Source: Clostridiales bacterium (GTDB lineage: Bacteria > Bacillota > Clostridia > Christensenellales > UBA1242). Taken from it: 16,864 nt of DNA. Made by a program: the position numbers and the translations under genes. Below, one piece after another: positions 6,093 through 13,010 of the stretch. Position 1 is the first letter of the stretch; each line of letters opens with the position of its first letter. The stretch covers positions 1-16,864 of the forward strand of contig DMLH01000029.1 of NCBI GenBank assembly GCA_003453435.1, given 5' to 3'. The notes below the pieces were generated by a model that ran no database searches, was not told the DNA's origin, and saw only the letters and a program-made list of their open reading frames with translations.

Positions 6093-6878
6093 CTATGTTT
6101 TTACATTTTTTACCACATCAACCAAATGCGAACTTGCGCCAAGTAGTTCTTTTTTGCTGGAAACTTGAAGTTGATATCTTTTAAAAATTTCAAAAGTTTC
6201 ATCATCCATTTTGTTTAAAACATCACGCATATAGTCACTTGGGCCATCGGGCGCAAAAATTTCAACACGTTTTAAACCCAACAATTTGTTGTACTTATTT
6301 ATATCGCTCAAACGTTCAAAAGAATATAGGTCATCATCCTTGCAAATTATTTTTAAATTTTTATCTAACCTATTTTCAGCCAAACTTTGTTTTATTTTGC
6401 CATCTCTAAAACCGTGCAATATAGCAGCATATTCATTCATGTAATAAGCAACAAAAATTAGTCCGCCATTTTTAGTTATTCTTTTGGCCTCGCACAATAC
6501 TTTAATTTTATCTTCAAAAGTAATTGAGTGATAAACCGGCCCAAACAAAAGCGTAACATCAAAAGTGTCATCTTTAAACATACTTAAATTTTTAGCGTCA
6601 CCCAAAAAAGTTTTAACATTGCATTGCTTACTTCTTAATGCGTCTAAATTCTTTTTAACATACTCAACCGCTGTAACATCATAGCCCATGTTAGATAGTT
6701 CCACAGCATAAGCGCCAGTGCCAGCGCCGATGTCCGCAATTTTTGCACACCTCTTATCAAACTTTTTTAAGTATTTTTTTATATACTCCATTGTAACAAA
6801 AAATTCAACCTGCCCATGTTTGCGTTTTAGTCTATTCTCTTCATTAAATTTTTCGTAATACCTTTCTAATTTGTCCAT
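6093..6878 (-). CDS. Class I SAM-dependent methyltransferase
   Basis: A 261-residue methyltransferase of the small-molecule class. The N-terminal cap (YYEKFNEENRLKRKHGQVEF) precedes SAM motif I, IADIGAGTGAYAVEL (47-61), the acidic end of strand 2 (VTAVE, 68-72), GDA (93-95), and LLFGPVYH (110-117) followed by ITKNGGLIFVAYY. This matches a widespread Firmicutes group with LGPLYH-type motif IV. The substrate is not predictable. The start at 6878 fits the family N-terminus, but no SD precedes it and a perfect -10 ends 6 nt before the ATG, so the mRNA is probably leaderless. The DNA downstream (5906-6092) is a 187-bp AT-rich gap with no clear terminator. Confidence 0.9.
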   Translation of the reverse strand: MDKLERYYEKFNEENRLKRKHGQVEFFVTMEYIKKYLKKFDKRCAKIADIGAGTGAYAVELSNMGYDVTAVEYVKKNLDALRSKQCNVKTFLGDAKNLSMFKDDTFDVTLLFGPVYHSITFEDKIKVLCEAKRITKNGGLIFVAYYMNEYAAILHGFRDGKIKQSLAENRLDKNLKIICKDDDLYSFERLSDINKYNKLLGLKRVEIFAPDGPSDYMRDVLNKMDDETFEIFKRYQLQVSSKKELLGASSHLVDVVKNVKT

Positions 6879-6884
6879 ATGAAG

Positions 6885-6913
6885 ATTATATCATAAAAAC
6901 TATAATTGTACAA
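6885..6913 (-). promoter_or_regulatory. Leaderless-type promoter of the methyltransferase
   Basis: Minus strand: TTGTAC (6913-6908), 17-bp spacer, perfect TATAAT (6890-6885) with an upstream TG (extended -10). Six bases separate it from the ATG. The -35 overlaps the U-tail of the LRR-gene terminator. Confidence 0.75.
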
Positions 6914-6937
6914 AAAAAGGATGTGTTTTCACATCCT
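6912..6937 (-). terminator. Terminator of the LRR surface-protein gene
   Basis: Minus strand: AGGATGTG (6937-6930) pairs perfectly with CACATCCT (6925-6918) across an AAAA loop, followed by six more T. It separates the LRR gene from the methyltransferase. Confidence 0.85.
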
Positions 6938-6968
6938 TAATTTTTGAAATATTGATTTTATTTCTATA

Positions 6969-7835
6969 TTAAATGTGTTTATGTTTTTTTAGCCCCACAG
7001 CATACATTATGATAACGCTAACAAGTGTAACAGCCAAAATAGTTGGGAGAACGATGTTTGCGATAACGCCGGTGTCTGCTGTGCTCGGTATAACTGCAAA
7101 AGAAAAATAGTTGTTTTCTAAGTCAATGCAGTCTGCCCAAGCAACTTGATAATCGGCAATTGCTTGCTGGCTTGGCAGGTAAATTGTTACACCACTCAAA
7201 GCTCCACAGTCTTCCATACCATCAAAATCTTCTAATGTGTCATAATTAGTTGGTGGCGTTGTTGCTCGTATAGTAATACTTTCAAGGCTGGTACAATTAT
7301 AAAATATATCATGTCCTATTGAATTGATATTTGGTCCTATATCAACAGAAACAAGCGAAGAGCAATTACCAAAGGCACAAACGCCTATCGATACTATTTT
7401 TGGTAAATAAATTGTCTGCATTTTGCAGTATCCGAAAGACCCTTCTCCAATCTGCAATATATTTGACAAATTAACATTTTCCAATTTTATACAATTAGTG
7501 AATTCATTGTCCCCAATAGTAGTTATTCTGCTATCTAATGTCAATGTCTCAATAACGTCACAATATTCTCCCCAAGGTTCATTTTGGTGTGAATCACCAC
7601 CTCCTAATAAATCAGGCATAGCACCAGAGCCAGTAATGGTTAATACTTTGCTTTCAGTGTTATAAGACCAATGAAAACTGTTGTTGCTCCCAAAATCCCC
7701 ACCATCTATAGCAGCATAAACTCTGCTTGTTGGCTTTGAAGTTGGATTCATTAAAGCCAAAATGCCAGCGCCAAAAAGCAATGCAACTGCAACAATAAGC
7801 GAAACAAAACTTCTTGAAATACTTTTTACTTTCAT
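6969..7835 (-). CDS. BspA-type leucine-rich-repeat surface protein, membrane anchored
   Basis: A 288-residue secreted protein. Residues 1-30 form a signal peptide (basic start, hydrophobic 10-28), with likely cleavage near VYAA (39-42). The opening HWSYNTESKVLTITGSGAMP (55-74) followed by PWGEYCDVI is the usual start of BspA-like LRR_5 proteins. About five repeats follow, such as ITTIGDNEFTNC, IVSIGVCAFGNC and INSIGHDIFYNC. The C-terminus has VIPSTADTG (248-256), a hydrophobic helix (257-280) and KKHKHI, which resembles a cell-wall sorting signal with a non-canonical TG motif. Such proteins usually mediate adhesion or surface contacts. The start has an excellent SD (AAGGAGGAG just upstream). 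It is divergent from the XRE regulator, which may control it. Confidence 0.9.
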   Translation of the reverse strand: MKVKSISRSFVSLIVAVALLFGAGILALMNPTSKPTSRVYAAIDGGDFGSNNSFHWSYNTESKVLTITGSGAMPDLLGGGDSHQNEPWGEYCDVIETLTLDSRITTIGDNEFTNCIKLENVNLSNILQIGEGSFGYCKMQTIYLPKIVSIGVCAFGNCSSLVSVDIGPNINSIGHDIFYNCTSLESITIRATTPPTNYDTLEDFDGMEDCGALSGVTIYLPSQQAIADYQVAWADCIDLENNYFSFAVIPSTADTGVIANIVLPTILAVTLVSVIIMYAVGLKKHKHI

Positions 7836-7901
7836 AAATTCTCCTCCTTAAAATCCTTTTTCTTGCAAATCGCGCAAAAATAAAGATTGTTTTAATTATA
7901 T

Positions 7902-7922
7902 ATACATCACAAACAGATGTAT
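7902..7922. promoter_or_regulatory. Inverted repeat in the LRR/XRE intergenic region
   Basis: ATACATC (7902-7908), 7-bp spacer, GATGTAT (7916-7922). The perfect dyad lies close to a TATAAT on the minus strand that may serve the LRR gene. Possible regulator site. Confidence 0.45.
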
Positions 7923-7936
7923 TCAACTATATTGTT

Positions 7937-7957
7937 ACACACAATAGTGTTGTGTGT
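7937..7957. promoter_or_regulatory. Inverted repeat upstream of the XRE gene
   Basis: ACACACAA (7937-7944), 5-bp spacer, TTGTGTGT (7950-7957): a perfect 8-bp dyad between the divergent LRR and XRE genes. Candidate operator. Confidence 0.5.
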
Positions 7958-7969
7958 CAAACATTTTAC

Positions 7970-7982
7970 ATCACTTTGTGAT
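7970..7982. promoter_or_regulatory. Inverted repeat at the XRE promoter
   Basis: ATCAC-TTT-GTGAT (7970-7982) lies immediately before the XRE start and overlaps its probable extended -10 (TGTGATAAA, 7977-7985). Binding here would repress the XRE gene. Confidence 0.45.
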
Positions 7983-7993
7983 AAATTTTTACT

Positions 7994-8209
7994 ATGGAAA
8001 TATCTGAAAAAGTAGGAAATAATATTAAAGCCGCAAGGAAAATAAAGGGCCTTATGCAAAAAGAAATGGCTAGTATTTTAAAAATGACACAGCAACAATA
8101 TAGTAGGTTTGAAACTGGTAAGTATGAACTAAATTATTATCAAATTGTTAAAATTTGCAAGTTGCTTGAAATATCACCCAACGAAATGTTTGAAAATTGT
8201 TTTGACTAG
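7994..8209 (+). CDS. Small XRE/Cro-type HTH regulator
   Basis: A 71-residue protein that is almost entirely one HTH_3 (XRE) domain: NIKAARKIKGLMQKEMASIL, then MTQQQYSRFETGKYEL with the recognition helix, then ICKLLEISPNEMF. There is no sensor domain, so it probably acts as a dimeric repressor responding through concentration or a partner. No SD precedes the ATG, and a weak extended -10 (7980-7985) ends 8 nt before it, so translation may be leaderless. Three inverted repeats lie between it and the divergent LRR gene, suggesting autoregulation and control of the surface protein. A GC-rich terminator overlaps its stop codon. Confidence 0.88.
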   Translation: MEISEKVGNNIKAARKIKGLMQKEMASILKMTQQQYSRFETGKYELNYYQIVKICKLLEISPNEMFENCFD

Positions 8210-8228
8210 TGGCACCGCCACTTTTTTT
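8208..8228 (+). terminator. Terminator of the XRE gene, overlapping its stop codon
   Basis: AGTGGC (8208-8213) pairs with GCCACT (8217-8222) around an ACC loop, followed by T to 8228. Two bases of the TAG stop form part of the stem. Confidence 0.85.
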
Positions 8229-8235
8229 GTGCACA

Positions 8236-8271
8236 AAAAAATGAGCCAACTGATTGTTTGCTCATTTTTTT
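8236..8271. terminator. Second, bidirectional hairpin between XRE gene and rplL
   Basis: AAAAAATGAGC (8236-8246) pairs with GCTCATTTTTT (8260-8270) around a 13-nt loop. U-runs exist on both strands, so it can terminate the rplJ-rplL transcript as well as back up the XRE terminator. Confidence 0.75.
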
Positions 8272-8356
8272 CGCATTATCTTAAATTTTATTTAATCTAT
8301 TGTATTAATTTGTTTTTATATTTAACTGTATATTCGTAAACAAATCAACTAATAAA

Positions 8357-8734
8357 TTACTTAAGTTCAACTGTAGCGCCAACTGCTTTAAGTTTTTCAG
8401 CAATTTCTTTACCTTCTGCTGGTGCAACGTTCTCTTTAATTACTGATGGAACATTGTCGCAAAGTGCTTTTGCTTCGCCAAGGCCAAGACCTGTAATTTC
8501 TCTAACAACTTTAATCGTTGGAATTTTTTGAGCTGCATCTACTGCTGTCATATGAACAGTTACTGCTGTTGGCTCTTCTTCTGCTGCTGCGCCTGCTGCT
8601 GCTGCTGGAGCTGCACCTACTGCTACTGCTGCTGCGCTTACTCCAAATTCTTCTTCAATCATCTTAACAAGTTCGTTAAGTTCTACTACTGAAAGTTCTT
8701 TAACTTCTTCTACAAATTTCTTTAAATCTGCCAT
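8357..8734 (-). CDS. rplL: Ribosomal protein L7/L12
   Basis: A 125-residue bL12, full length. It has the N-terminal dimerisation domain that binds L10 (LVKMIEEEFGVSAAAVAVG), an Ala/Gly/Glu hinge around residues 36-56, and the C-terminal factor-binding domain with IKVVREITGLGLGEAKALC and KLKAVGATVELK. It forms the ribosomal stalk that recruits GTPase factors. The SD is AGGAGA. It follows rplJ by 128 bp, in which a long stem can form (GTGATTTTG with CAAAAATCAC on the minus strand), perhaps a processing site. Its codons are enriched in GCT/GCA, as expected for a highly expressed gene. rpoB, the common next gene, is absent: a terminator and the convergent XRE gene follow. Confidence 0.98.
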   Translation of the reverse strand: MADLKKFVEEVKELSVVELNELVKMIEEEFGVSAAAVAVGAAPAAAAGAAAEEEPTAVTVHMTAVDAAQKIPTIKVVREITGLGLGEAKALCDNVPSVIKENVAPAEGKEIAEKLKAVGATVELK

Positions 8735-8862
8735 TTTAAATTTCTCCTATTTTTCTTAACTTTTTATTTTTTTGTGATTTTTGTCGATTTTTGTACTTTT
8801 TTTGCTTTGCGGTTTTTTAAACAAAATCACTAAATTTTTAAAAAACCAATTTTAAAGTATTA

Positions 8863-9348
8863 TTACTTTTTGTCTGCAACTGCTTTAAGACCAATAGCAA
8901 GTTTTTGCATTGGAGCCTTGAACAAGAATGCAAGTTTTGCATAAAGTTCTTCTTTTGGTGGAATGTTTGCAAGCATTTTAACATACTTACTGTCAACCAC
9001 TTTACCATCAACAATACCAAACTTAATTTGCAAATTTTCATTTTCTTTTTGTGCTTCGCTAACAACTTTTGCAATGCCAACTTCATCTTTATAGTCAATT
9101 GCCACACTTGTTGAACCTTTAAGGTATTCATCTGCACCTTCAATGCCAAGTTCCTTAATTGCCCTTGCAAGCAAAGTGTTTTTGTAAACTTTGTAATCAC
9201 TTTCTGTTTTTCTAATTTCTGCACGAAGTTTTGTATCGTTTTCAACATTGGTTCCCAAAAAACTTACAAATACAACTGATTTTGCACGAGATAATTTTTC
9301 CTTGATTTCTTCAACAAGTTGTTTTTTGTTTTCTAAATTTGCGCTCAA
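8863..9348 (-). CDS. rplJ: Ribosomal protein L10
   Basis: A 161-residue uL10, the stalk base that carries L7/L12 dimers. Seen: the N-terminal LENKKQLVEEIKEKLSRAKS, then VVFVSFLGTNVENDTKLRAE, YKVYKNTLLARAIKELG, and a C-terminal helix for L12 binding (LAFLFKAPMQKLAIGLKAV). I start it at TTG 9348, which has an excellent SD (AAGGAGGA) seven bases upstream and matches family length. The frame stays open upstream to an ATG at 9456, but that part lies in the untranslated leader and would encode residues unlike L10. Expression is likely autoregulated through the L10 leader and its attenuator. Confidence 0.96.
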   Translation of the reverse strand: MSANLENKKQLVEEIKEKLSRAKSVVFVSFLGTNVENDTKLRAEIRKTESDYKVYKNTLLARAIKELGIEGADEYLKGSTSVAIDYKDEVGIAKVVSEAQKENENLQIKFGIVDGKVVDSKYVKMLANIPPKEELYAKLAFLFKAPMQKLAIGLKAVADKK

Positions 9349-9509
9349 ACTTAAGTCCTCCTTTTTATATAATGCGATAATTAAAAAAGTTTCCTGCACC
9401 AAAACAAGAAACCTGAAATGTTTATTTAAGTTTTTTGTCCTATACAAGCAACGCAATGCGTTTTATGATTACTCACTTGTAGTCTTTGGCACGAAATTTA
9501 TTTAATTAC
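9349..9509 (-). promoter_or_regulatory. L10 (rplJ) autoregulatory leader with attenuator
   Basis: About 160 nt of untranslated leader between the promoter and the SD. On the minus strand a stem CTACAAG/CTTGTATAG (two-base bulge) encloses AACGC-ATT-GCGTT, and is followed by the terminator hairpin at 9412-9383. This fits the Firmicutes ribosomal-protein L10 leader, where L10 with L12 binds the RNA and promotes termination. The assignment rests on position and foldability; I did not match it to the covariance model. Confidence 0.7.
9383..9412 (-). terminator. Attenuator hairpin in the rplJ leader
   Basis: Minus strand: GTTTCTTG (9412-9405) pairs with CAGGAAAC (9396-9389) with one G-U, followed by six T (9388-9383). 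It lies just 20-odd bases before the rplJ SD, so it can only act as a conditional terminator. Confidence 0.8.
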
Positions 9510-9515
9510 ATGCCT

Positions 9516-9543
9516 ATTATATCATAAAAAAAAGTATTGTCAA
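9516..9543 (-). promoter_or_regulatory. Promoter of rplJ-rplL
   Basis: Minus strand: perfect TTGACA (9543-9538), 16-bp spacer, perfect TATAAT (9521-9516). The start is expected near 9509. The strength fits a ribosomal operon. Confidence 0.85.
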
Positions 9544-9598
9544 GCGTTTATATAAATAAATTGTAAAAGTTATATAATTTTAATAATTTTAATAACGG

Positions 9599-9627
9599 TT
9601 GATTTTATTCTGTTTTAGTGATAAAAT
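9599..9627 (+). promoter_or_regulatory. Leaderless-type promoter of the GT4 gene at 9634
   Basis: TTGATT (9599-9604), 17-bp spacer, TAAAAT (9622-9627). Six bases then the GTG start at 9634, with no SD between. Confidence 0.65.
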
Positions 9628-9633
9628 AAAATT

Positions 9634-10980
9634 GTGAAACATATTGAAAAAAAATTGAATATTGGATTATTTATTGATACATTTTATCCCATGATTGATG
9701 GCGTTATTACAGTTGTTGACAATTACGCAAGAAGACTGAACAAAATTGCAAACGTCACAGTTTTTACAATTGGGTCTAGAGATAAAAAATATGTTGATAA
9801 CTTTCCTTACAAAGTTGTTAGATGTGCCAAATTTGATATACCCGGCCTTGACTACGATTTGGGCCTTCCGGGGCTTGATGCTAAATTTCAAAAGGAACTG
9901 AAAGAATCACACCTTGACGTTGTACATATACACTCTCCTTTTACACTTGGCAAAGTTGGTACGAGTTATGCAAAAAAGCATAAAATACCTTGCGTTGCAA
10001 CAAATCACAGCCAATTTAAGCAAGACTTTTTTAAGGCAACCAAAAGCCCTGCAATCACCGATATGCTTTTAAAAAACATTGTAAGCGTTTTTAATAAATG
10101 TGATGAAAATTGGTCTGTTAATGAAATGACAAGTGAACTGTTTTTTGAATATGGCTTAAAGGAAAAACCATATGTTATGCCAAACGGAACAGACTTTAAG
10201 GCCGAAGATACCCAAAAATACAATGTTGACGTAGACAAAAAATATGGACTAAGCGATAATGACAAAATTTTGCTTTATGTGGGCAGGATGAACGACCTTA
10301 AAAATATACCATTTTTAATTGAGTCTTTTGCAGAACTTTCAAAAAGTGATAAATCATTTAAACTTATTCTTGTTGGTGACGGAACGAAAACGGAACAATA
10401 TAAAGAGCGAGTAAACGAGCTCAGATTGACTGATAAAGTTATATTTACAGGCAAAGTGGCAGATAAAAAACTTTTGGGAAGCATATATAAAAGAGCAAAC
10501 CTAATTACTTTCCCTTCTTGCTATGACACTGATGGACTTATAAAAAAAGAAGCCGCTGCATTTAAAACACCAACACTTGTTGTTAAAAAAAGTTTTACTA
10601 GCAGTGATATAATAGACAATGTTAACGGATACATATCTAATTTGGAAGTTAAAGAATTTGCTGATAAAATTAAAAACATATTTGCAAACAAAGAACAATA
10701 CAAAAAAGTTTGTGAAAACTGTTTAAAAGATATATACAAAAACTGGGATGATATTGTTTTAAGTGTTTTGGAAAGATACAAGCTTTTGATTAGGCAAAAA
10801 AAGAACAAGAATAAAGCAATTGCAAAAAAATCACATTATATACAAACAATAAAAGCTGTTCAAAAGCAACACCAAAAAATCAAACAAGAAAAAAGAATAA
10901 AAAAACAAAGAATTAACAAAAAATTGGTTGAATATCCAAAAACAATAAAAAATATAAGAAGAAGAAAAAAAGACAATTAA
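9634..10980 (+). CDS. GT4 glycosyltransferase, diacylglycerol-glucosyltransferase-like, with basic tail
   Basis: A 448-residue GT-B fold enzyme. N-domain: NIGLFIDTFYPMIDGV (9-24), VVHIHSPFTLG (96-106), TNHSQF (123-128). C-domain: VMPNGTDF (181-188), LLYVGRMNDLKN (213-224), LILVGDGTK, and FPSCYDTDGLIKKEAAA (293-309), where the nucleotide-sugar Glu-x7-Glu motif appears as Asp298-x7-Glu306. This resembles 1,2-diacylglycerol 3-glucosyltransferases and related lipid-glycosylating enzymes; the acceptor is inferred. Residues 385-448 are extremely rich in Lys/Arg and could bind anionic membrane lipid. The start is GTG, since later starts would cut the first beta strand. Its last codons lie in a palindromic terminator shared with the convergent GT4 gene, with which it overlaps by 4 bp. 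Confidence 0.88.
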   Translation: MKHIEKKLNIGLFIDTFYPMIDGVITVVDNYARRLNKIANVTVFTIGSRDKKYVDNFPYKVVRCAKFDIPGLDYDLGLPGLDAKFQKELKESHLDVVHIHSPFTLGKVGTSYAKKHKIPCVATNHSQFKQDFFKATKSPAITDMLLKNIVSVFNKCDENWSVNEMTSELFFEYGLKEKPYVMPNGTDFKAEDTQKYNVDVDKKYGLSDNDKILLYVGRMNDLKNIPFLIESFAELSKSDKSFKLILVGDGTKTEQYKERVNELRLTDKVIFTGKVADKKLLGSIYKRANLITFPSCYDTDGLIKKEAAAFKTPTLVVKKSFTSSDIIDNVNGYISNLEVKEFADKIKNIFANKEQYKKVCENCLKDIYKNWDDIVLSVLERYKLLIRQKKNKNKAIAKKSHYIQTIKAVQKQHQKIKQEKRIKKQRINKKLVEYPKTIKNIRRRKKDN

Positions 10981-10993
10981 ATTGTCTTTTTTT
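10965..10993. terminator. Perfectly palindromic bidirectional terminator spanning both stop codons
   Basis: AAAAAAAGACAATT (10965-10978) and AATTGTCTTTTTTT (10980-10993) are exact reverse complements around one base. Both convergent GT4 genes end inside it (10980 on plus, 10977 on minus). Confidence 0.85.
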
Positions 10994-12146
10994 GATTTAA
11001 AATTTCATAATATATTGCTAAATATTCTTGCGTCACATCTTGCCAACTTTTAACAAGTTCGTTTTTTGCGTTTTCGCCAACAATTTTTAATCGGTTTTTA
11101 TCTTTTAAAATTTCTGCAATTTGTTCCGCCATCTTATTAGCATTATTTTGCACAATATATCCGTTTTGTCCGTCAGTTATTCTTTCGCTTGAGCCGGTGT
11201 TCATTAATGTTATACTTGGTGTTCCATACATAGCGGCTTCAACAATGGTCAAACTGTCGTTGTCAAAAATTGAAGGGAAAATATTTAAATTCGAATTATA
11301 ATAAAGTGATGCAAGCAAATGTTTGTCTGTAATTTTTCCAGTAAACTCTACCATGTCTTCAATGTTTTTTTCTTTTGCCATACTTTTAAAATAAGGCAAA
11401 TCACCACCCTCACCCACAATAAACATTTTAAATTTAATACCTTTTTCTTTTAACTTTTGCAATGTATCCAAAATAAAAGAAATGTTTTTTACTTTTGTTA
11501 TTCTACCAACAAATATAAAAATATTATCTGTTGACTTTAATTTGTATTTTTCACGTGCAATGTTTTCAATTTCGATTGGTTTAAAACTATTAATGGACAA
11601 GCCATTTTTTATTACGTCAAATTGTCCATTGTAGCCATAAAGTTTAAATTCATCTGCCATTGAATAAGAAACAGCGGTTACGCGGTCAACTTGTTTAAGT
11701 TTTCTGCCAATAGATTTAAGCATGGGCTTTACAATTATGTTTAATTTTGCAGAGTCCTTATAACAGTAACTAAACTTAGTATGTATGGTTGATACAACTG
11801 GTAATTTATGCTTTTTGCCATATTTAATTGCAAGTGATAACATGCTGGCTTGCGAGTGACAATGTAAAATATCCGCGTTGAATTCATCTAAAACCTTATA
11901 TAATTTTTTGTTGAAAAACGGCAAGGCATAATTATTATTAGCATCAATTTTAATGCTTGATTTTCTAAAAACCCTAAAAATATATTTACTATCGTCTGCA
12001 TTTTTATAATTTGGTGCAACAACCAAAATTTCATGCCCAAGTTCTGTTAATGCGGTTGCAAGGTTATAAACAGCATTTTCAGTACCACCAACGGCAGGAA
12101 AAAAATTATCTGTAAAAATTGCAATTTTTAATTTCTTTTTATCCAT
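10977..12146 (-). CDS. GT4 glycosyltransferase
   Basis: A 389-residue GT-B glycosyltransferase. N-domain: IAIFTDNFFPAVGGTENAV (8-26), with the GGTE loop that contacts the donor, then DILHCHSQAS (92-101) and STIHTKF (119-125). C-domain: VIKNGL, FVGRITKVKN (212-221), FIVGEGG, and FPSIFDNDSLTIVEAA (290-305). As in the other GT4 enzyme here, Asp rather than Glu leads the nucleotide-sugar motif (Asp295-x7-Glu303). It likely adds a sugar to a lipid, capsule or cell-wall precursor at the inner membrane face. It is the last gene of the rplI-GT8-GT4 operon, 35 bp after the GT8 stop, with SD AAAGGGA. It is paralogous to, and converges on, the GT4 gene at 9634. Confidence 0.88.
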   Translation of the reverse strand: MDKKKLKIAIFTDNFFPAVGGTENAVYNLATALTELGHEILVVAPNYKNADDSKYIFRVFRKSSIKIDANNNYALPFFNKKLYKVLDEFNADILHCHSQASMLSLAIKYGKKHKLPVVSTIHTKFSYCYKDSAKLNIIVKPMLKSIGRKLKQVDRVTAVSYSMADEFKLYGYNGQFDVIKNGLSINSFKPIEIENIAREKYKLKSTDNIFIFVGRITKVKNISFILDTLQKLKEKGIKFKMFIVGEGGDLPYFKSMAKEKNIEDMVEFTGKITDKHLLASLYYNSNLNIFPSIFDNDSLTIVEAAMYGTPSITLMNTGSSERITDGQNGYIVQNNANKMAEQIAEILKDKNRLKIVGENAKNELVKSWQDVTQEYLAIYYEILNQKKTI

Positions 12147-12181
12147 ATTTTTCCCTTTGTATGTAATTTTACTAACTTTTT

Positions 12182-13000
12182 TTATTTGTTACTAAATAAC
12201 TTTTTTGTTTCAATAAATTCATTAATTAGATCTTTGTATTCAGGAAAACTTTGTACAAATAACTCGGTATGCCATGGCTTAATTCTGTGATGTGTGTTTC
12301 CTGTTTCCCTTGCGTTGCATAGGTGATGCACAACAATCCAATCATAATACTTACATTTTTTCCTAAACCAATTGAATTTGTATGGTATCATAAGCCTTTT
12401 TTTAATTGAACTGTTAAGTGCGTCTTGGTCCGCAAAAGCAAGTTTTTTAGTCACACATAATTTTGCGGCTTTGTCAAAAGCACCACTTTCCCTAATTCTT
12501 TTTAAATTGAGAAGCATCACACCCGCATTAAAGTAATTAAAAAAACCTACAAAATTTTTAAAAATTATGTCTCTTACAACACCGGCCTCATAATTTTCAA
12601 CATCAATATCAAAAAGTTCCTTTATATCATTGTTAATTATAGTGTCAGCGTCCAAATAAATAATTTTATCGGGAAGGTCTAAGTGCGGAGCAAGAAGTCT
12701 AAGTAATGTATAGGGCGTGCAACGAGTATTTTTATTTACCGTGTTGTCAAACCTATCATGATATTGTTTTGTCACATCAATTTTTGTTATTTTGCTGTTT
12801 GAATTAGACTTTTTAATGATGCTTTCCAAAAATGCTACTTGCTCATCAGTTATTGGTAAATAATCAGCATTTAATTCCTTTAAATCCATTGTTAAAAGAT
12901 AAACATTAAGTTCCTCTTTTGTGTGTTTAGACATTGACATTAAAGAAATTAAAAGTCCGTCAAAAACTTTAACATTTCCAGCATAAAATAGATTAATCAT
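12182..13000 (-). CDS. GT8 family glycosyltransferase
   Basis: A 272-residue GT-A retaining transferase of the GT8 (general stress/LPS galactosyltransferase-like) family. Seen: the N-terminal INLFYAGNVKVFDGLLISL, YTLLRLLAPHLDLP (97-110), the metal-binding DAD (117-119) in IIYLDADTII, YFNAGVMLLNL (156-166), ADQDALN (190-196), PYKFNW (206-211), and the HH...KPWH ending (225-244) that supplies a metal ligand and phosphate contacts. It probably transfers glucose or galactose from a UDP-sugar to a surface glycan; the acceptor is unknown. Its start is 10 bp past the rplI stop, with the SD (AGAGGG) overlapping that stop, so the two are likely translationally coupled. Confidence 0.9.
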   Translation of the reverse strand: MINLFYAGNVKVFDGLLISLMSMSKHTKEELNVYLLTMDLKELNADYLPITDEQVAFLESIIKKSNSNSKITKIDVTKQYHDRFDNTVNKNTRCTPYTLLRLLAPHLDLPDKIIYLDADTIINNDIKELFDIDVENYEAGVVRDIIFKNFVGFFNYFNAGVMLLNLKRIRESGAFDKAAKLCVTKKLAFADQDALNSSIKKRLMIPYKFNWFRKKCKYYDWIVVHHLCNARETGNTHHRIKPWHTELFVQSFPEYKDLINEFIETKKLFSNK

Positions 13001-13010
13001 AATGATCCCT

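Noticed and set aside
5997..6102. Inverted repeat AAAAACATAG (5997-6006) and CTATGTTTTT (6093-6102)
   Set aside because: The arms are 86 bp apart, AT-rich, and one includes the methyltransferase stop codon. No target-site duplication or other element feature supports a mobile unit.
8838..9248. 136-codon minus-strand frame inside rplJ
   Set aside because: It overlaps rplJ in another frame, is low in complexity, and L10 is clearly the real gene.
9349..9456. Upstream ATG for rplJ giving a 197-residue protein
   Set aside because: The extension covers the attenuator and leader; the TTG at 9348 has an excellent SD and yields normal L10 length.
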